A stretch of DNA of 64,000 nt from NCBI GenBank assembly GCA_949128115.1, contig OX421965.1, positions 49,095,257 to 49,159,256 on the forward strand, given 5' to 3'. This stretch comes from Anaspis maculata (taxonomy: Eukaryota; Arthropoda; Insecta; Coleoptera; Scraptiidae). Numbering within the stretch: the first letter of the stretch is position 1; each line of letters opens with the position of its first letter. This document shows, piece after piece, positions 21,861 to 32,699 of the stretch. The notes beneath the pieces were generated by a model. That model did not search any database. It had not been told where the DNA came from and saw only the letters and a program-made list of their open reading frames with translations. The position numbers were made by a program, and so were the translations under genes.

Positions 21861-22138
21861 GCCAACCTGCCTATTTGGTCCTTGAGAACCTAAGCTATCC
21901 ACCGGATAAAGTTCAATCTTCAAGGGCTGTAGCTTTATTTCCCGAGGAGAAGTTCAACTTCATCGAAGTGCACAGGAGATCTCTGTTTTTGGAGAATAAT
22001 GATAAGGATGTATGGATAACAAAAATAGTGCCCATTGGCCACCCTTGGGGACATCAGCTATTAATCGGAAAAAAGTTCCAAGACTCTTGTTTCAATTCTC
22101 GAGAAGGAGTACAGCGTCTTAATTTCTGCACGGACTCG

Positions 22139-22181
<43 letters not shown>

Positions 22182-22484
22182 CGGCCACATAAGCGTCATT
22201 CTGTTACTTATATAAAAAAATGTTCTCCAACTGATTTCGACCTCCTGAACACTAATATCGGGTTCACTTTTGAATTGGAACATTTCTTTTTTATCGAAAA
22301 ACCGAAAAAATGGTAGCCTTGTCACATGATTTTTAGTGATACCTACCTACTTTTTTTTGTTATTGAGCGAACATCTTTCGTAATTTGAGTGCCATTATCC
22401 TTCAGGTACCTAGTATTGACTATTTCAAAATGTTCAATTACTATTTCGGCACGTCTGATTTTAAATTTGTAGGGTCGTGTAATA

Positions 22485-23230
22485 TGCGCCGAGCCGTGGC
22501 TCTGCGGTCGTTTTCAAAAATTGATAACAATTGACCCAACGGTCGGATCGAAGTGGGGTATTTGTCAAAAGAAAGTTCAAATTGTTCTCTAAATATAATG
22601 CCGTACATGCAGTGATGTATTTCATTAAGAAATTGTAGTTGCCTGCATATCGCAACTTTCTACATCTTACCGCGAATGCCAGCACTTCATCGGCGAAGCC
22701 GCCCTACACCAAAATGTTATTTTTGTAATTGTTCATGATTATTTCGGCAAAATTTTTCTTGATTCGCGTACCAAGGCCATGAGCTACCCATTCGAGTTGA
22801 AATATTTTCTGTATTGAATTTCGTTTTGTTCGGAGGAAAGGATATCAAGCACCAGCAAGCAACGAATAAATCATTTGCGGCCGAGCCGTAGTTTCGGAGT
22901 CATTTTCAAAAATTAATAACTACTAATCGGCACCTCGCACCGATGTGAAATTTTCATTAAAATAAAGTTCAAATCATCCTCTAAATATAACTCCGCATAT
23001 GTATTATGGTAAAATGATAAAATCGGGTACTTCCTCGCATGTGATAACTTTCGAGATCAGGCCGGCTTCTGAAATGCAGCATTCAACGGCGATGCCGCGT
23101 CACACTAAATTGTTATTATTTTCATTGTTTATTATTATTTCGTCAAGATTTTTCTTGGTTCGGGATACAAGGTCATGAGCTACCCAATGGAGTGAAAAAT
23201 TTTCGCAAAAACCTTTTCGTCTAGGACTAG
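22485..23230 (+). repeat. Two-copy ~390-bp tandem repeat
   Basis: GCCGAGCCGT near 22489 and 22881 begins two diverged units sharing TTTTCAAAAATT, CTCTAAATATAA and GAGCTACCCA segments in order. A (GGAC)n tract at 23238-23268 follows. Confidence 0.7.
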
Positions 23231-23311
23231 ATGCTGTGACGGACGGACGGACGGACGGACGGACGGACAAAGCGAGGACAAAAGCGCCTTCCCGTTTGGA
23301 GAAGTGCGCTA

Positions 23312-25440
23312 AAAACACGATCCAACGGTTCGACTTTATGATGGGACTCACACTGCTGTGAGTGAAGATCACTTGAACTACAACCAATTAGACTGAAGAC
23401 TGAAGACCGCTGTATTTCTGTATTTGATAGGTGAGGCTGTCCCAGTTTTGGGCTTACAATAACATGATATCGATCAGTAAGAATACAAGTTGTACGTTTT
23501 GGTTCTCATAGACCGCAGTTGGTAGCTATACTTGAGTACTTGACTTCGATATAACCTACTGCTGTACTTTTTCTGTACTTATGACTTGAACGCTTATAGA
23601 AGTATGAATAATGAATGAGCGGCTGTAATCAAGTAACATCTTTTCATCTTTACCTGCCCTAGATATTTACATTATATTTATAACCCCAAACCGTGTATCT
23701 ACCAGCACAAGTTTCATGTCTTTGAAGTATCGATAAATTAATTTTCGTATAAGTATACAACCCTTGCCTTTCGCCCACTTTCCACCCAATACCAATAATT
23801 TCCGAGATAATTTCACTTGTGATAATTCGTGTTCTGGTCTGTCCAGAATCGTAATGCTCCTTCGGCAATTTTTATACTTCGCCTTGGGTTAATCGAGTTG
23901 GAGTAAACCCCAATAAATCCAATAATATTGGCTGTGTTATCAAGCTCGTTTTATCGCATCGGGGCGAAGGTAAATCGACTGTTTAACCGAAAGTCCTCCA
24001 TTTCCCCGTTTTTCATCGCGCGGTTCCCCTGCCCCCACGGCCGCTCTCATTCCATCTGTTGCTTGATATCGCTGCTGATGTTGTGGGGAGGCCGCCGACA
24101 AAGCCAGAGAGCGGGATTCCTCCTGGCTGGAGGCTAATGGGGTGGGCTTGTTAAAATTAATAATGATACATGTAATGTGGTCGACCTGTTTTGGGTGGGT
24201 GCTAGCTGCCAGTAAAAACCTGATTAATGTCCCCCTTGAATCTCTTGATGTCCAACTATGCCGGGTATTCCCTCGAATCTCTGCGTATTTTCACATTTCA
24301 CACCACTGAGCCTTTGGGGGAGGGCCGCGCCTTGGAATTTTCAACATCCACTTTTTTGTGCTTTCGAGATCGGATCATGATGCTCTTCCAAACAGGAAGT
24401 TCTGGAGTCTGTTCGATTGCGTCATCTGATGCATTTTGGGATTGCGGCCATTCTGGATTACTGGGCTGTGAAAATTATATATCAGCAGCACGTGTACGCA
24501 GAGGTTTTTTGCCCTTTGGTAACGGGTCGTGTAATTTTGTGCATCCCAGTATTTCCAGCTTTTTTTAAGTTAATTGAGTGAAAGGAAAGCAAAACCAGAT
24601 GCAGTTTGTTGTATTATTTATTAAACCATAAATAATTTCAAAAACAACGGCAACGAGACTTTCGTGGTGGAGTTTACAAAAACATCATCGAACCGCCGGC
24701 GCCAAAGCATACTAGCAAACAAACAATGACTTGATGAACTTGTCATCAACAAAAATTGGACCAAATTAAAATACCTAGTACATTACGTAACAAGTACGGA
24801 AAGTGATGTTACATTACGCATGAGTGTGTAAGTTAATGCACGAGGCGCAGCCGAGTGCAGAAATCACACGAATGAAAGTAAGACACTTTACGGCGAGTTA
24901 CGTACACTATTTTTCCTACGACCGGGAGAAAATTACATTCAAATTAAGACGTCATTTTCGTGTTTTTCTAGAAACGTAGATTTTATAAAAACCAGTGGAT
25001 AAATGATAATTACATAAATGAGGGTAATTTTAAATAGGTTTATAATTAGGGTACAGAGCTGCGGGTAGAGAGCTCGAAGAAATTTTCTTTTTATAGTTAA
25101 TTTTACAATGTAAATATTTTGAATAAAACCTAATTCCGGTTTATAAAGAAAATGTGTAGGTATTTCAAATTTTCAATTTTTTTTTCACAATTTTCATTTT
25201 TTCTCAAAAAACACCGCCTCTCTGACCACCCAGATCTAACAGTACTAATATTTTTTCATATATTTCATTTATTTCTCGAAAAACACCGCTATTTTCTGAC
25301 CAAGCCTGCTTGTGGCTGTAATAATCCTTAAGCATCTTACAAGCGAGCGGTACACCGGATTATTGCAAAAAATCAAGAATCCCATCAAAAAGTAGTCTTT
25401 CAAATTCAGATTGATTTCAAAATATAAAAAATGATCTTTC
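23312..25440. other. Unassigned sequence
   Basis: No gene or delimited element was recognised. The 24000-24560 part is less AT-rich but has no coding motif that can be named. Confidence 0.3.
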
Positions 25441-25446
25441 TCATAA

Positions 25447-25556
25447 AAAAAATTGGGGGGATCGCAGGAATCGAACTCCAGCCCTCTGGACACACGACTC
25501 ACGCCTGTTGCAGCAGGAAAGGTTGGAGGTGGCGTCTCTCACCATCAAGCTATAAG
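25447..25556 (-). repeat. tRNA-related sequence, probable SINE head
   Basis: On the minus strand, TAGCTTGATGGTGAGAG resembles an A box, and GGAGTTCGATTCCTGC, which is a B box, follows. The spacing is too long for a clean cloverleaf. It resembles the tRNA-like piece at 38288-38352. No target duplication was resolved. Confidence 0.4.
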
Positions 25557-26129
25557 GTACGTTTTGGTCATCAGCAGGTGTATGGGACTTCATTTATCAA
25601 CAACGTCTTTTTGTGAGAAAATTGAAAATCCAATAATGAAATTAGTGACATTTCAACAGTCATTTTGACATTTTAGTATGTTAACTTGATTCAAAGTATA
25701 TGGGTGTATTGAACGGGGCTGGTGCAGCTCAAGATTTCTAAATGGACCCCCATTTAATTTTTTGTGGTCACATTTGCATTGCTACCAAAGAATCATTCTG
25801 CTTTTATGAGTGTAGGTGAGAATTTCATTCATAACTTTACAATTACTGTTGTTGAAAGAAAATTATGTAGGATTTTTATTTTTATACATCTCACCGCTGG
25901 GATTAGGCCTTCGATAAGGTTATATAAGCATGTCAAACCATACTATCGGTTGAGAGGACATGATTGAGGTCAGTCCTGTAGGTGCGAATTGTGGTTGGTT
26001 TGCTTTTGAATCAGAGTTGGGGTGATATTGAAAGCCGATTTTTCGAAATTGTGATTAAATCGTCGTTTAAATTCGTAGTGTTTCGTGGTCCGAATGAACT
26101 GTGCGTTCTAATAACGCACGGCTCATAAC
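25557..26129. other. Unassigned sequence
   Basis: Nothing recognised. Confidence 0.3.
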
Positions 26130-26260
26130 GCACAGGTTGGGTAGGTTGACGTAATTGTCAACTTTCGGGCCTACTATAGCGTGTGAAAGGGAAGTGACCC
26201 CTTTCACACGCTATAGTAGGCCCGAAAGTTGACAATTACGTCAACCTACCCAACCTGTGC
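26130..26260. repeat. Perfect 131-bp hairpin (62-bp arms, 7-nt loop)
   Basis: The left arm 26130-26191 is the exact reverse complement of 26199-26260, with loop AAGTGAC. The arms begin GCACAGGTTGGGTAGG. No mismatch was found. It could be a very young foldback element, a palindromic insertion, or an assembly fold. No target duplication is evident. Confidence 0.9.
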
Positions 26261-26980
26261 ACAGGTGGTCGTAGGAAAATTAATTTACTTAGAACATCAG
26301 CTGTCAGGTATCTTAAGTAACGTTGTATAAATGTACCTCATCAGTGGTGCCTGCAAGCTGCAAGTGTTTTGCACTTGCACGTGAAGCGTTTGTTCACCTC
26401 AAAATTATTTTAGTGGATTACGTTATTAACTGATAGGCAGAACATGACTATAGCGCCACTAAGAAGAAAAGCCTGGCAGTGTTTCGTGGGCTGTAGCAGC
26501 TGTGTTATCTCAAAATAAGCTTTCACCGTTGTTGTAAGCGACTGTTTTGCTTGTTAGCGGCTGAATTGTTTGCGTGTTCCTATTAGATGTTCGCTGGAGA
26601 CTTCGACTCGGGATTAAGCCACAAATAATCCGTATAACTGAATAAAGAGTTGATCAAGTGCAACGTTGTGTGGTCGATTTAGAGGGTACATCATCGGAAT
26701 TGCAGAGCCCATTAAGCTACTAAAGCAGTAATCATGGCGAAGGCGCTGATCAACATCAACCCGAACAATGCAGTCATCACAGCACAACAAGTAGAGGTAT
26801 TCGACCTAAGTATGAATCGGTCATGTGGATCTCACGCTGTCAAGATGAGACATCAAGGACCCTATTTTCAAAATATGTACTTGGAATAAACGGTAGTGTT
26901 GATGTGCTCTACCGCCTGAAAACATTTGACGAATGTGAAGAGAGAACTTGCTATACGATTCATCAAAGAAGAAAGTGCCT
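26261..26980 (+). repeat. Possible 5' LTR/leader of the plus-strand gypsy relic
   Basis: The order AATAAAG near 26641, a GT-rich end and an ATG-started short frame at about 26733 precedes recognisable gypsy pol. LTR ends could not be matched to another copy, so this is tentative. Confidence 0.25.
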
Positions 26981-28436
26981 TTTTACTACTGAGGGAAATT
27001 CTACCGGTTGAACAAGCGTAATACAACACTGCATCAGCATCAGCAACGAGAAACGTGCTCCGATTTGACAAGCTCTAAGATGCCTAACACTGACGAAACA
27101 GGAAGAAGCTGCACAGCTTCTGAAGAAGATGTTGGTCGAAGATGTCGTGGAGGAATCTACGAGCCCATCGTCATCACCGATCGCTTTAGTCACCAGAAAA
27201 GATGACAAGATGCATTTATGCAGGGGCTTGAATGATGAAATCTTGACCACTTCTGGTCAAAAATGGTCTAAATGATTTTCGACCCTTGATTTGAACAGTG
27301 GTTATTGACAAGTTGGACTTAATCCCAAGGACAACGAAAATACCTCATGCCCCGCCGGAAGTGTCTTGTACCAGTTCACTGTCATGCCTTTTGGGATATG
27401 TAATGCACCAGCTACGTTCGAGCACTTGATGTAGTGTGTTCTGCGAGGCTTTATGGGGGATACTTACCTAGTTTACCTTGAGGACGTGATAGTTATCGGT
27501 CAAACATATGAGAAAAATGCTTAGATTTCTCCGAGGACCCCATCTCAAGCTCAACCTGAAAAAATGCTTACTATCCCAGAAGCAGGTCAAGTTTTTGAGA
27601 CACGTCGTGTCGTCGGAAAGAATCGAAACTGATCCTGGAAAATTGAATGCCATCAAGGAATGGCCAGGAAGATCGGAAAATCAACACGAGGTCAGAAGTT
27701 TCATTGAGTTATGCATCCGGCCCCGTAGCCCAGTCGGTCGTCTGCCGTCTGTGGTGCGGATGGCGCGGGTTCGAATCCCGGTAAGTCATGGATGTTTTAT
27801 GTTTGTTGAAAAATTTGCGTATATTGTAATTCCTATGTAATAATTCACTGTTATCAATGAAAGGCGCAAAAACTCCTATGGCACTGATAAGCCGAGAAGG
27901 AGGAAAACATTAATTAATTTAATTGAGTTATGCATCTACACAGACCATCTGTGGAGTTCGCTAACACTGCTAAAACTTCGCACAAACTAAGCTGACCGAG
28001 GACAAGACTCCGTTCCAAGTCTTCACATTCTCGTGGTCCAGAATGTGATGACGTCTTCAAGACACTAAAAATAGCGTTGTGAAACAAGAGAAGAAGGACC
28101 TCAGAGTCCTGATAGATGTGCACGATGGCACGACCAGAGGAAATCTTGAAGTCAACAAGACGTTGGCTGAGGTTCTACTGGAAGAAGGTACTGGTTCAAC
28201 AACTGGAACGACGCGACGTGGAATCCTGGAGTCGACAGTGCGAGGTCTGTGCAGCTAGCAAGAGGCCAAGTACTCGTGGTCGAGGACAGCTAAAAATGCA
28301 TAAAGGAGGAGAACCCTTTGAACGCATCGCCATCGACGTTGCCGGACCGTTCCCTACGACAGATGAGAGAAACAACAATAGTGTTATTTTCGATACGAGG
28401 AGAGCACGCGTTTTCAGGCCGAGGGCGAGGGTCTGA
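26981..28436 (+). pseudogene. Degenerate Ty3/gypsy pol: reverse transcriptase and integrase pieces
   Basis: In shifting plus-strand frames the order is: AAQLLKKMLVEDVVEESTSP (RT entry, about 27100-27165); FTVMPFGICNAPATFEHLM with a TAG after it (27375-27432); YLEDVIVIG, a variant of the catalytic YxDD (about 27475-27500); LNLKKCLLSQKQVKFLRHVV (27550-27610); TDPGKLNAIKEWP; and EVRSFIELC. Past a SINE insertion the region resumes with SANTAKTSHKL. It then jumps to integrase: SRQCEVCAASKRP and FERIAIDVAGPFPTT (28230-28360). RNase H is missing. Many stops and shifts make it dead. The integrase resembles that of the minus-strand element at 12655. Confidence 0.8.
27718..27921 (+). mobile_element. 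tRNA-derived SINE (copy 1)
   Basis: The 204-bp insert has an A-box-like GTAGCCCAGTCGG and a B box GGGTTCGAATCCC. Its tail is AAGGAGGAAAACATTAATT. It is flanked by an exact 15-bp target duplication, ATTGAGTTATGCATC (27703-27717 and 27922-27936). Removing it restores the gypsy RT order. The tail matches the second copy at 59653-59852. Transcription by RNA polymerase III and mobilisation by a LINE are known for this class. Confidence 0.9.
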
Positions 28437-28900
28437 AATGACACAGAGCTATGCAGCGAGTGTCGAACAACGTTTTTCGTAATCGTTGCTTAAATTGTGA
28501 GAAAACTCGAATATATTGTAGATTTTGACACTACTTTGACAAATGTCAACCTAGATACATAAACTGCAAAACTTATATTTTTCATTATGTGTTACTTGGC
28601 GCTTTATGTACCTATTTATGAAACAATTATGTAATAGTAGTTTACAATACGAGTTGGCTGTTACATAAGTGGTTTTCAGACACGAAGCCAAAATTTGCAG
28701 AACGAGGGCGCAGCTCGAGTTCTGTGAGTGGCTGAGTGTCGAAAAGCATCTTGTGTAACAAGCCACGAGTGTTGTACAACATTTTACGTGTTTGTTCTAT
28801 TGGAAATTGTGAAATTTTTGTAATTTTTGAGGTTATTTTGACAAGTGTCAACTTAAATACATAAACTGTAATATCCATTTACAACTTATGTAAAAGTCAT
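28400..28900 (+). repeat. Two diverged copies of a ~260-bp repeat
   Basis: Both copies run through GAGTGTCGAACAAC or GAGTGTTGTACAAC, TTTTGACAAATGTCAAC or TTTTGACAAGTGTCAAC, and ATACATAAACTG in the same order (28455-28570 and 28765-28870). A third relative is at 46520-46720. Class unknown. Confidence 0.5.
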
Positions 28901-28937
28901 TACATCTCATGTATTAACACAACAAACACGTAAATAC

Positions 28938-31900
28938 TGTTATGAGCGGCAAGACTCGCGTGCATTCTGGAGCACACAGGACCTTTCGTACATTATGGCG
29001 AATTAAGGAGCTCTAGAAATATTCGAGAACATACACGCAGGCTCTGGCCCGTGAACCTGACCTGGAAACCTCAACATGCGAAGAAGACACATCTGCCCAT
29101 TTGGCGGAAATGCCGCCGGTCCAGAGCACGCCAGATATAGGTACACGCGAAGGTGATCGACGTTTCGAGAGCGGTCGCATTTTACATGCAGCAACCAATA
29201 TGGAATTTGCCGGAGAACCCGTGGAAGATTCCAAAACAATAGTCGCAGGTATATAAACTAGTGCTGTCAGAAAAAAATAAATTGACCGGTTAACCGGTCA
29301 AGGAAATTTTGACCGGTTACGGAATAACCGGTCAATAACCGGTTAAAAATAACCGGTCAATAACCGGTTAAAAATAACCGGTCAATAACCGGTGAAAAAT
29401 AACCGGTCAATAACCGGTGAAAAATAACCGGTCAATAACCGGTGAAAAATAACCGGTCAATAACCGGTTAAAAATAACCGGTCAATAACCGATTAAAAAT
29501 GACCGGTCAATAACCGGTTCAAAGCCGGTCACGGGTAACCGGTTTGACCGGTTGTGGTTAACCGACTTGACCGGTACGATTAACCAACCAATAATCGGTC
29601 AAGGTTAAAATGCCGGTTTTGGTCCATTTGTTCAAAATCGTTTACGGTTAACGACGGAGTCATATTGGTGGAATAAGCGTTGCGAAATCAATCCGTGTGG
29701 GTTTAAATCCTTGACGGATTCTTACCATTTTGGTCTCTTTCGATAGCTACAAGGATGTACTTTGGTTTGAGCCCATTGGAATTTTTTCCGATTGTGGAAA
29801 TGCCAATGGGCTCAAACCAAAGTACATCCTTGTAGCTTTCGAAAGAGACCTAAATGGTGAGACTCCGTCAAGGAATAAACCCACAGGGATTGATTTCGCA
29901 ACGCTTATTTTACCAATAAGCGTAAAAGCGTATTTTACCAATAAGGCTTTTTTTAAAAAAACTTTTTTTCAAAAACGTATATCAACTGAGATACAGCCCT
30001 TCAATGTTAAAATTCAAATATCGTTTTTCCACATACTTTTCGCACCGTTGAACCAATTCGCCTCACATTTTGGATACGTGATTATCAAGTGAATCTTCAA
30101 AAACTGTCACTCAAGGACTTTGAAGGATTTTGAGTTTCGACACATTGGTCCAATGGCGTGGATATTGGGGGACTCGTCCCTGTTCTCCCCTCAATTTCTG
30201 TGCCACTGACTATTTGGCAAAAATGCCTAGGCATTTGGACTGGCAATTAGTTTAAAGGAAGAAATTACTCCTGGCAACTTTTGTTAAAGGCTTCGTCTTC
30301 GACATAATTGAATCATAATGTTTGAAAAAAATCTTGTAAACCAATTTCAAGAGCCAAAAAAATAATTTTTAGAAAACTTGTTGCTTCTCAGCTAAAATAT
30401 TGGTTCATGAACTTAAAACGCCTGGAAAGTCTGTTCCAGTAAAGAAATCATGACTTTCCCCCGATCATTATCTTCAATTTCTTGGAATTGGCGTTTTCAA
30501 CATGTTTTTCAAACATTCGGATTCAAATATCTTGACAAGGAAGCTTTTAATATTTACCAGGAATAACTTTTTCTTCTGAATTGATTGCAGAATTCAAGTG
30601 CCTATAGGCATTTCTGAAAAATAGTCAATGGCGTAGAAATAATGGAAGATAACAGGGACGAGCTATGTAAAATTTGAGGCAAATTGTTTCAACGGTGTGG
30701 AAATTATGTGAGGAAAACTTCATTTCAGTCTCAACTTTGAATGGCTTTATCTCAGTTTTTGTACATTTCTGGAGAAAAACGGAGAAAAACCACTTATTTT
30801 TTTATGCTTCATCCGCTGTCAAAACGTTTCCGATTAAACACGAAACATCCTGTGTATACTTATTTAAAAATCTTGATGGAAGTCTACTCCAGCGTTTTGA
30901 TCTTTTGGTTTGAATATGTCAAATTTCAACTTCACTTCCCACGAAATTGAACCCTCAATCAAAAAATAACTAAATAGGTACCTGCAAGTTTTCCGTATTT
31001 TCGCCATCATACACAATAATTTTGATAAACATATTTTCAAAAGACTAGGTATAGGTGAGTGAGTGTACTTGCCTTGCAGCTTATAGGATAAGTAGGATAA
31101 GGATATCATAGATATCAAAGATATCATAAGGATGGACTCTGCATTACCTCCGCTGTGATAATTACCCTATACCATGATGCACCAGTTGTTTAAATTCACC
31201 GGTGATTGACCAGCTAGTTGTAGTAACTGATTAAGAACGGAGTTGGATTGGTAAAATAAGCGTTGCGAAATCAATCCCTCTGGGTTTATTCCTTGACAGA
31301 GTCTCACCATTTAGGTCTCTTTCGCAAGCTACAAGGATGTATTTTGGTTTGAGCCCATTGGCATTTCCAAAATCGAAAAAAATTCCAATGGGCTCAAACC
31401 AAAGTACATCCTTGTAGCTATCGAAAGAGACCAAAATGGTAAGAATCCGTCAAGGATAAAAACCCACACGGATTGATTTCGCAACGCTTATTCCACCAAT
31501 ATGACTCCGTCGTTAACCGTAAACGATTTTGAACAAATGGACCATAACCGGTCTTTTAACCTTGACCGATTATTGGTTATGGTTAATCGTAACCGGTCGA
31601 GTCGGTTAACCATAACCGGTCAAACCGGTTAACCGTGACCGGCTTTTAACCGGTTATTGACCGGTTATTTTTAACCGGTTATTGACCGGTTATTTTTAAC
31701 CGGTTATTGACCGGTTAACCGTGACCGGTTATTGACCGGTTAACCGTGACCGGTTTTTAACCGGTTATTGACCGGTTAACCGTAACCGGTTATTCCTTTG
31801 CGAAATTTGACCGGTTATTCGAATTTTATGACCGGTTAACCGGTTAACCGTAACCGGTTGACAGCACTAATATAAACACCACGGATCGGCCTACGGATGA

Positions 31901-32080
31901 GTATATAATCCAAAGCGATAGCGAGCGGATAAGAGCGAGTACTACCAGCGATATCGAAGGGCAAGTGAAGTAATTAATTGTTGACGTGTATGGAGTAGTA
32001 CGCAGTAATGAACAGTATGTGTTTTAAACCGATTGTTTCAATTACGAGTATAAATGAACCTAAACGCGAAATACGTAACA
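28938..32080 (+). repeat. Solo LTR of the gypsy family, split by a hAT-like element
   Basis: The LTR starts TGTTATGAGCGGCAAGACTC and ends GCGAAATACGTAACA. It is flanked by the 4-bp duplication ATAC (28934-28937 and 32081-32084). Without the 2611-bp insert and its 8-bp duplication it is 524 bp. The terminus matches the LTR at 11050-11467, and the 5' part matches the relic at 39291-39598. No internal gypsy sequence lies next to it, so it arose by recombination between two LTRs. Confidence 0.85.
29259..31869. mobile_element. 2.6-kb palindromic hAT-like element in the LTR TATA box
   Basis: The ends are TAGTGCTGTCA inverted repeats, flanked by an exact 8-bp duplication ATATAAAC (29251-29258 and 31870-31877). 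TAGTG ends with an 8-bp duplication are typical of hAT elements. The outer ~300 bp on each side are arrays of ACCGGTCAATAACCGGTTA-type repeats. Next inward, 29640-29935 and its inverted mate 31230-31530 each contain a further hairpin (GAGCCCATTGG...CCAATGGGCTC). The centre to about 30370 is still a diverged inverted repeat, so nearly the whole element folds on itself. No transposase frame was found. Confidence 0.88.
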
Positions 32081-32699
32081 ATACAGTGAGTCGCCAGGGC
32101 TTGCTCCAGCATTTGGCTGTTCATAATATGTCCTGCCCAACCAAGAGGCCCCAAGCGTAGTAAGAGCACTGGCCTACAACCTGATCAGTAGATTCGGAGT
32201 TAGCTACACTCCGACCAATAAAGTACCTATGCAGTAATACTGTATGTTCATTTAAAAAATCGATAAGGAGGAGCTGTGGAAGTTCGAACGTATTTCTGTT
32301 ATTTGATTCAGATTCATAATAATAACAATAAGATGGAAGTTTCAGTGCTAATTTTTAGGTCATGCAAGTGAAAGTTCAAAAGTCAAAGCAGCCATGTTAG
32401 TGGTACAGGTAAAGATTATAGAAATAGGGCGCGGGCAGGAATATAGAGTATGCAACCCGCTTGCTGGAGGAACTGCTGGCACCCTCTGCCAGCCGACACT
32501 CGAAGCTCATGTGTCAATGTAACGTGAAAAGTCAAATTAGAACTTCCATCGATTGAAAAATTCAGAATTTGTCGGAAAAGCTGAGATATTTGATTGTTTT
32601 TGCTGATGCTTTCCCTCATGCTTGCTCTGCTGATTGAAAACAAGTGAATCTGCCCTCACGTGCGTGAGTCTCAATAGCGCATTTTCTTAGTTCCAGGAC

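Larger units (their letters stand above)
21392..23311 (+). mobile_element. TAGCGC-ended repeat carrying minisatellites (copy A)
   Basis: The sequence starts TAGCGCACTTCC and ends GAAGTGCGCTA, which are short inverted ends. CTCATGGGCATGAG, a small palindrome, lies just outside the left end. It contains four tandem ~118-bp units (21420-21860, each with ATATGGCGGCCAAGATGG), a (CAGA)n tract at 22141-22178 followed by GGCCACATAAGCGTCATT, and a two-copy ~390-bp repeat. The same order of minisatellite, CAGA tract and AAGCGTCATT occurs at 32674-36352. Non-coding. It may be a composite of two related copies. The class is unknown; the layout resembles Helentron-associated non-autonomous elements. Confidence 0.55.

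Noticed and set aside
22875..23387. Coding frame with Pro-Ser-Val-Arg-type repeats
   Set aside because: Produced by the (GGAC)n tract at the end of a non-coding repeat.
27718..27790. Functional tRNA gene
   Set aside because: A and B boxes are present, but there is no closed acceptor stem and the unit is a SINE with target duplications.
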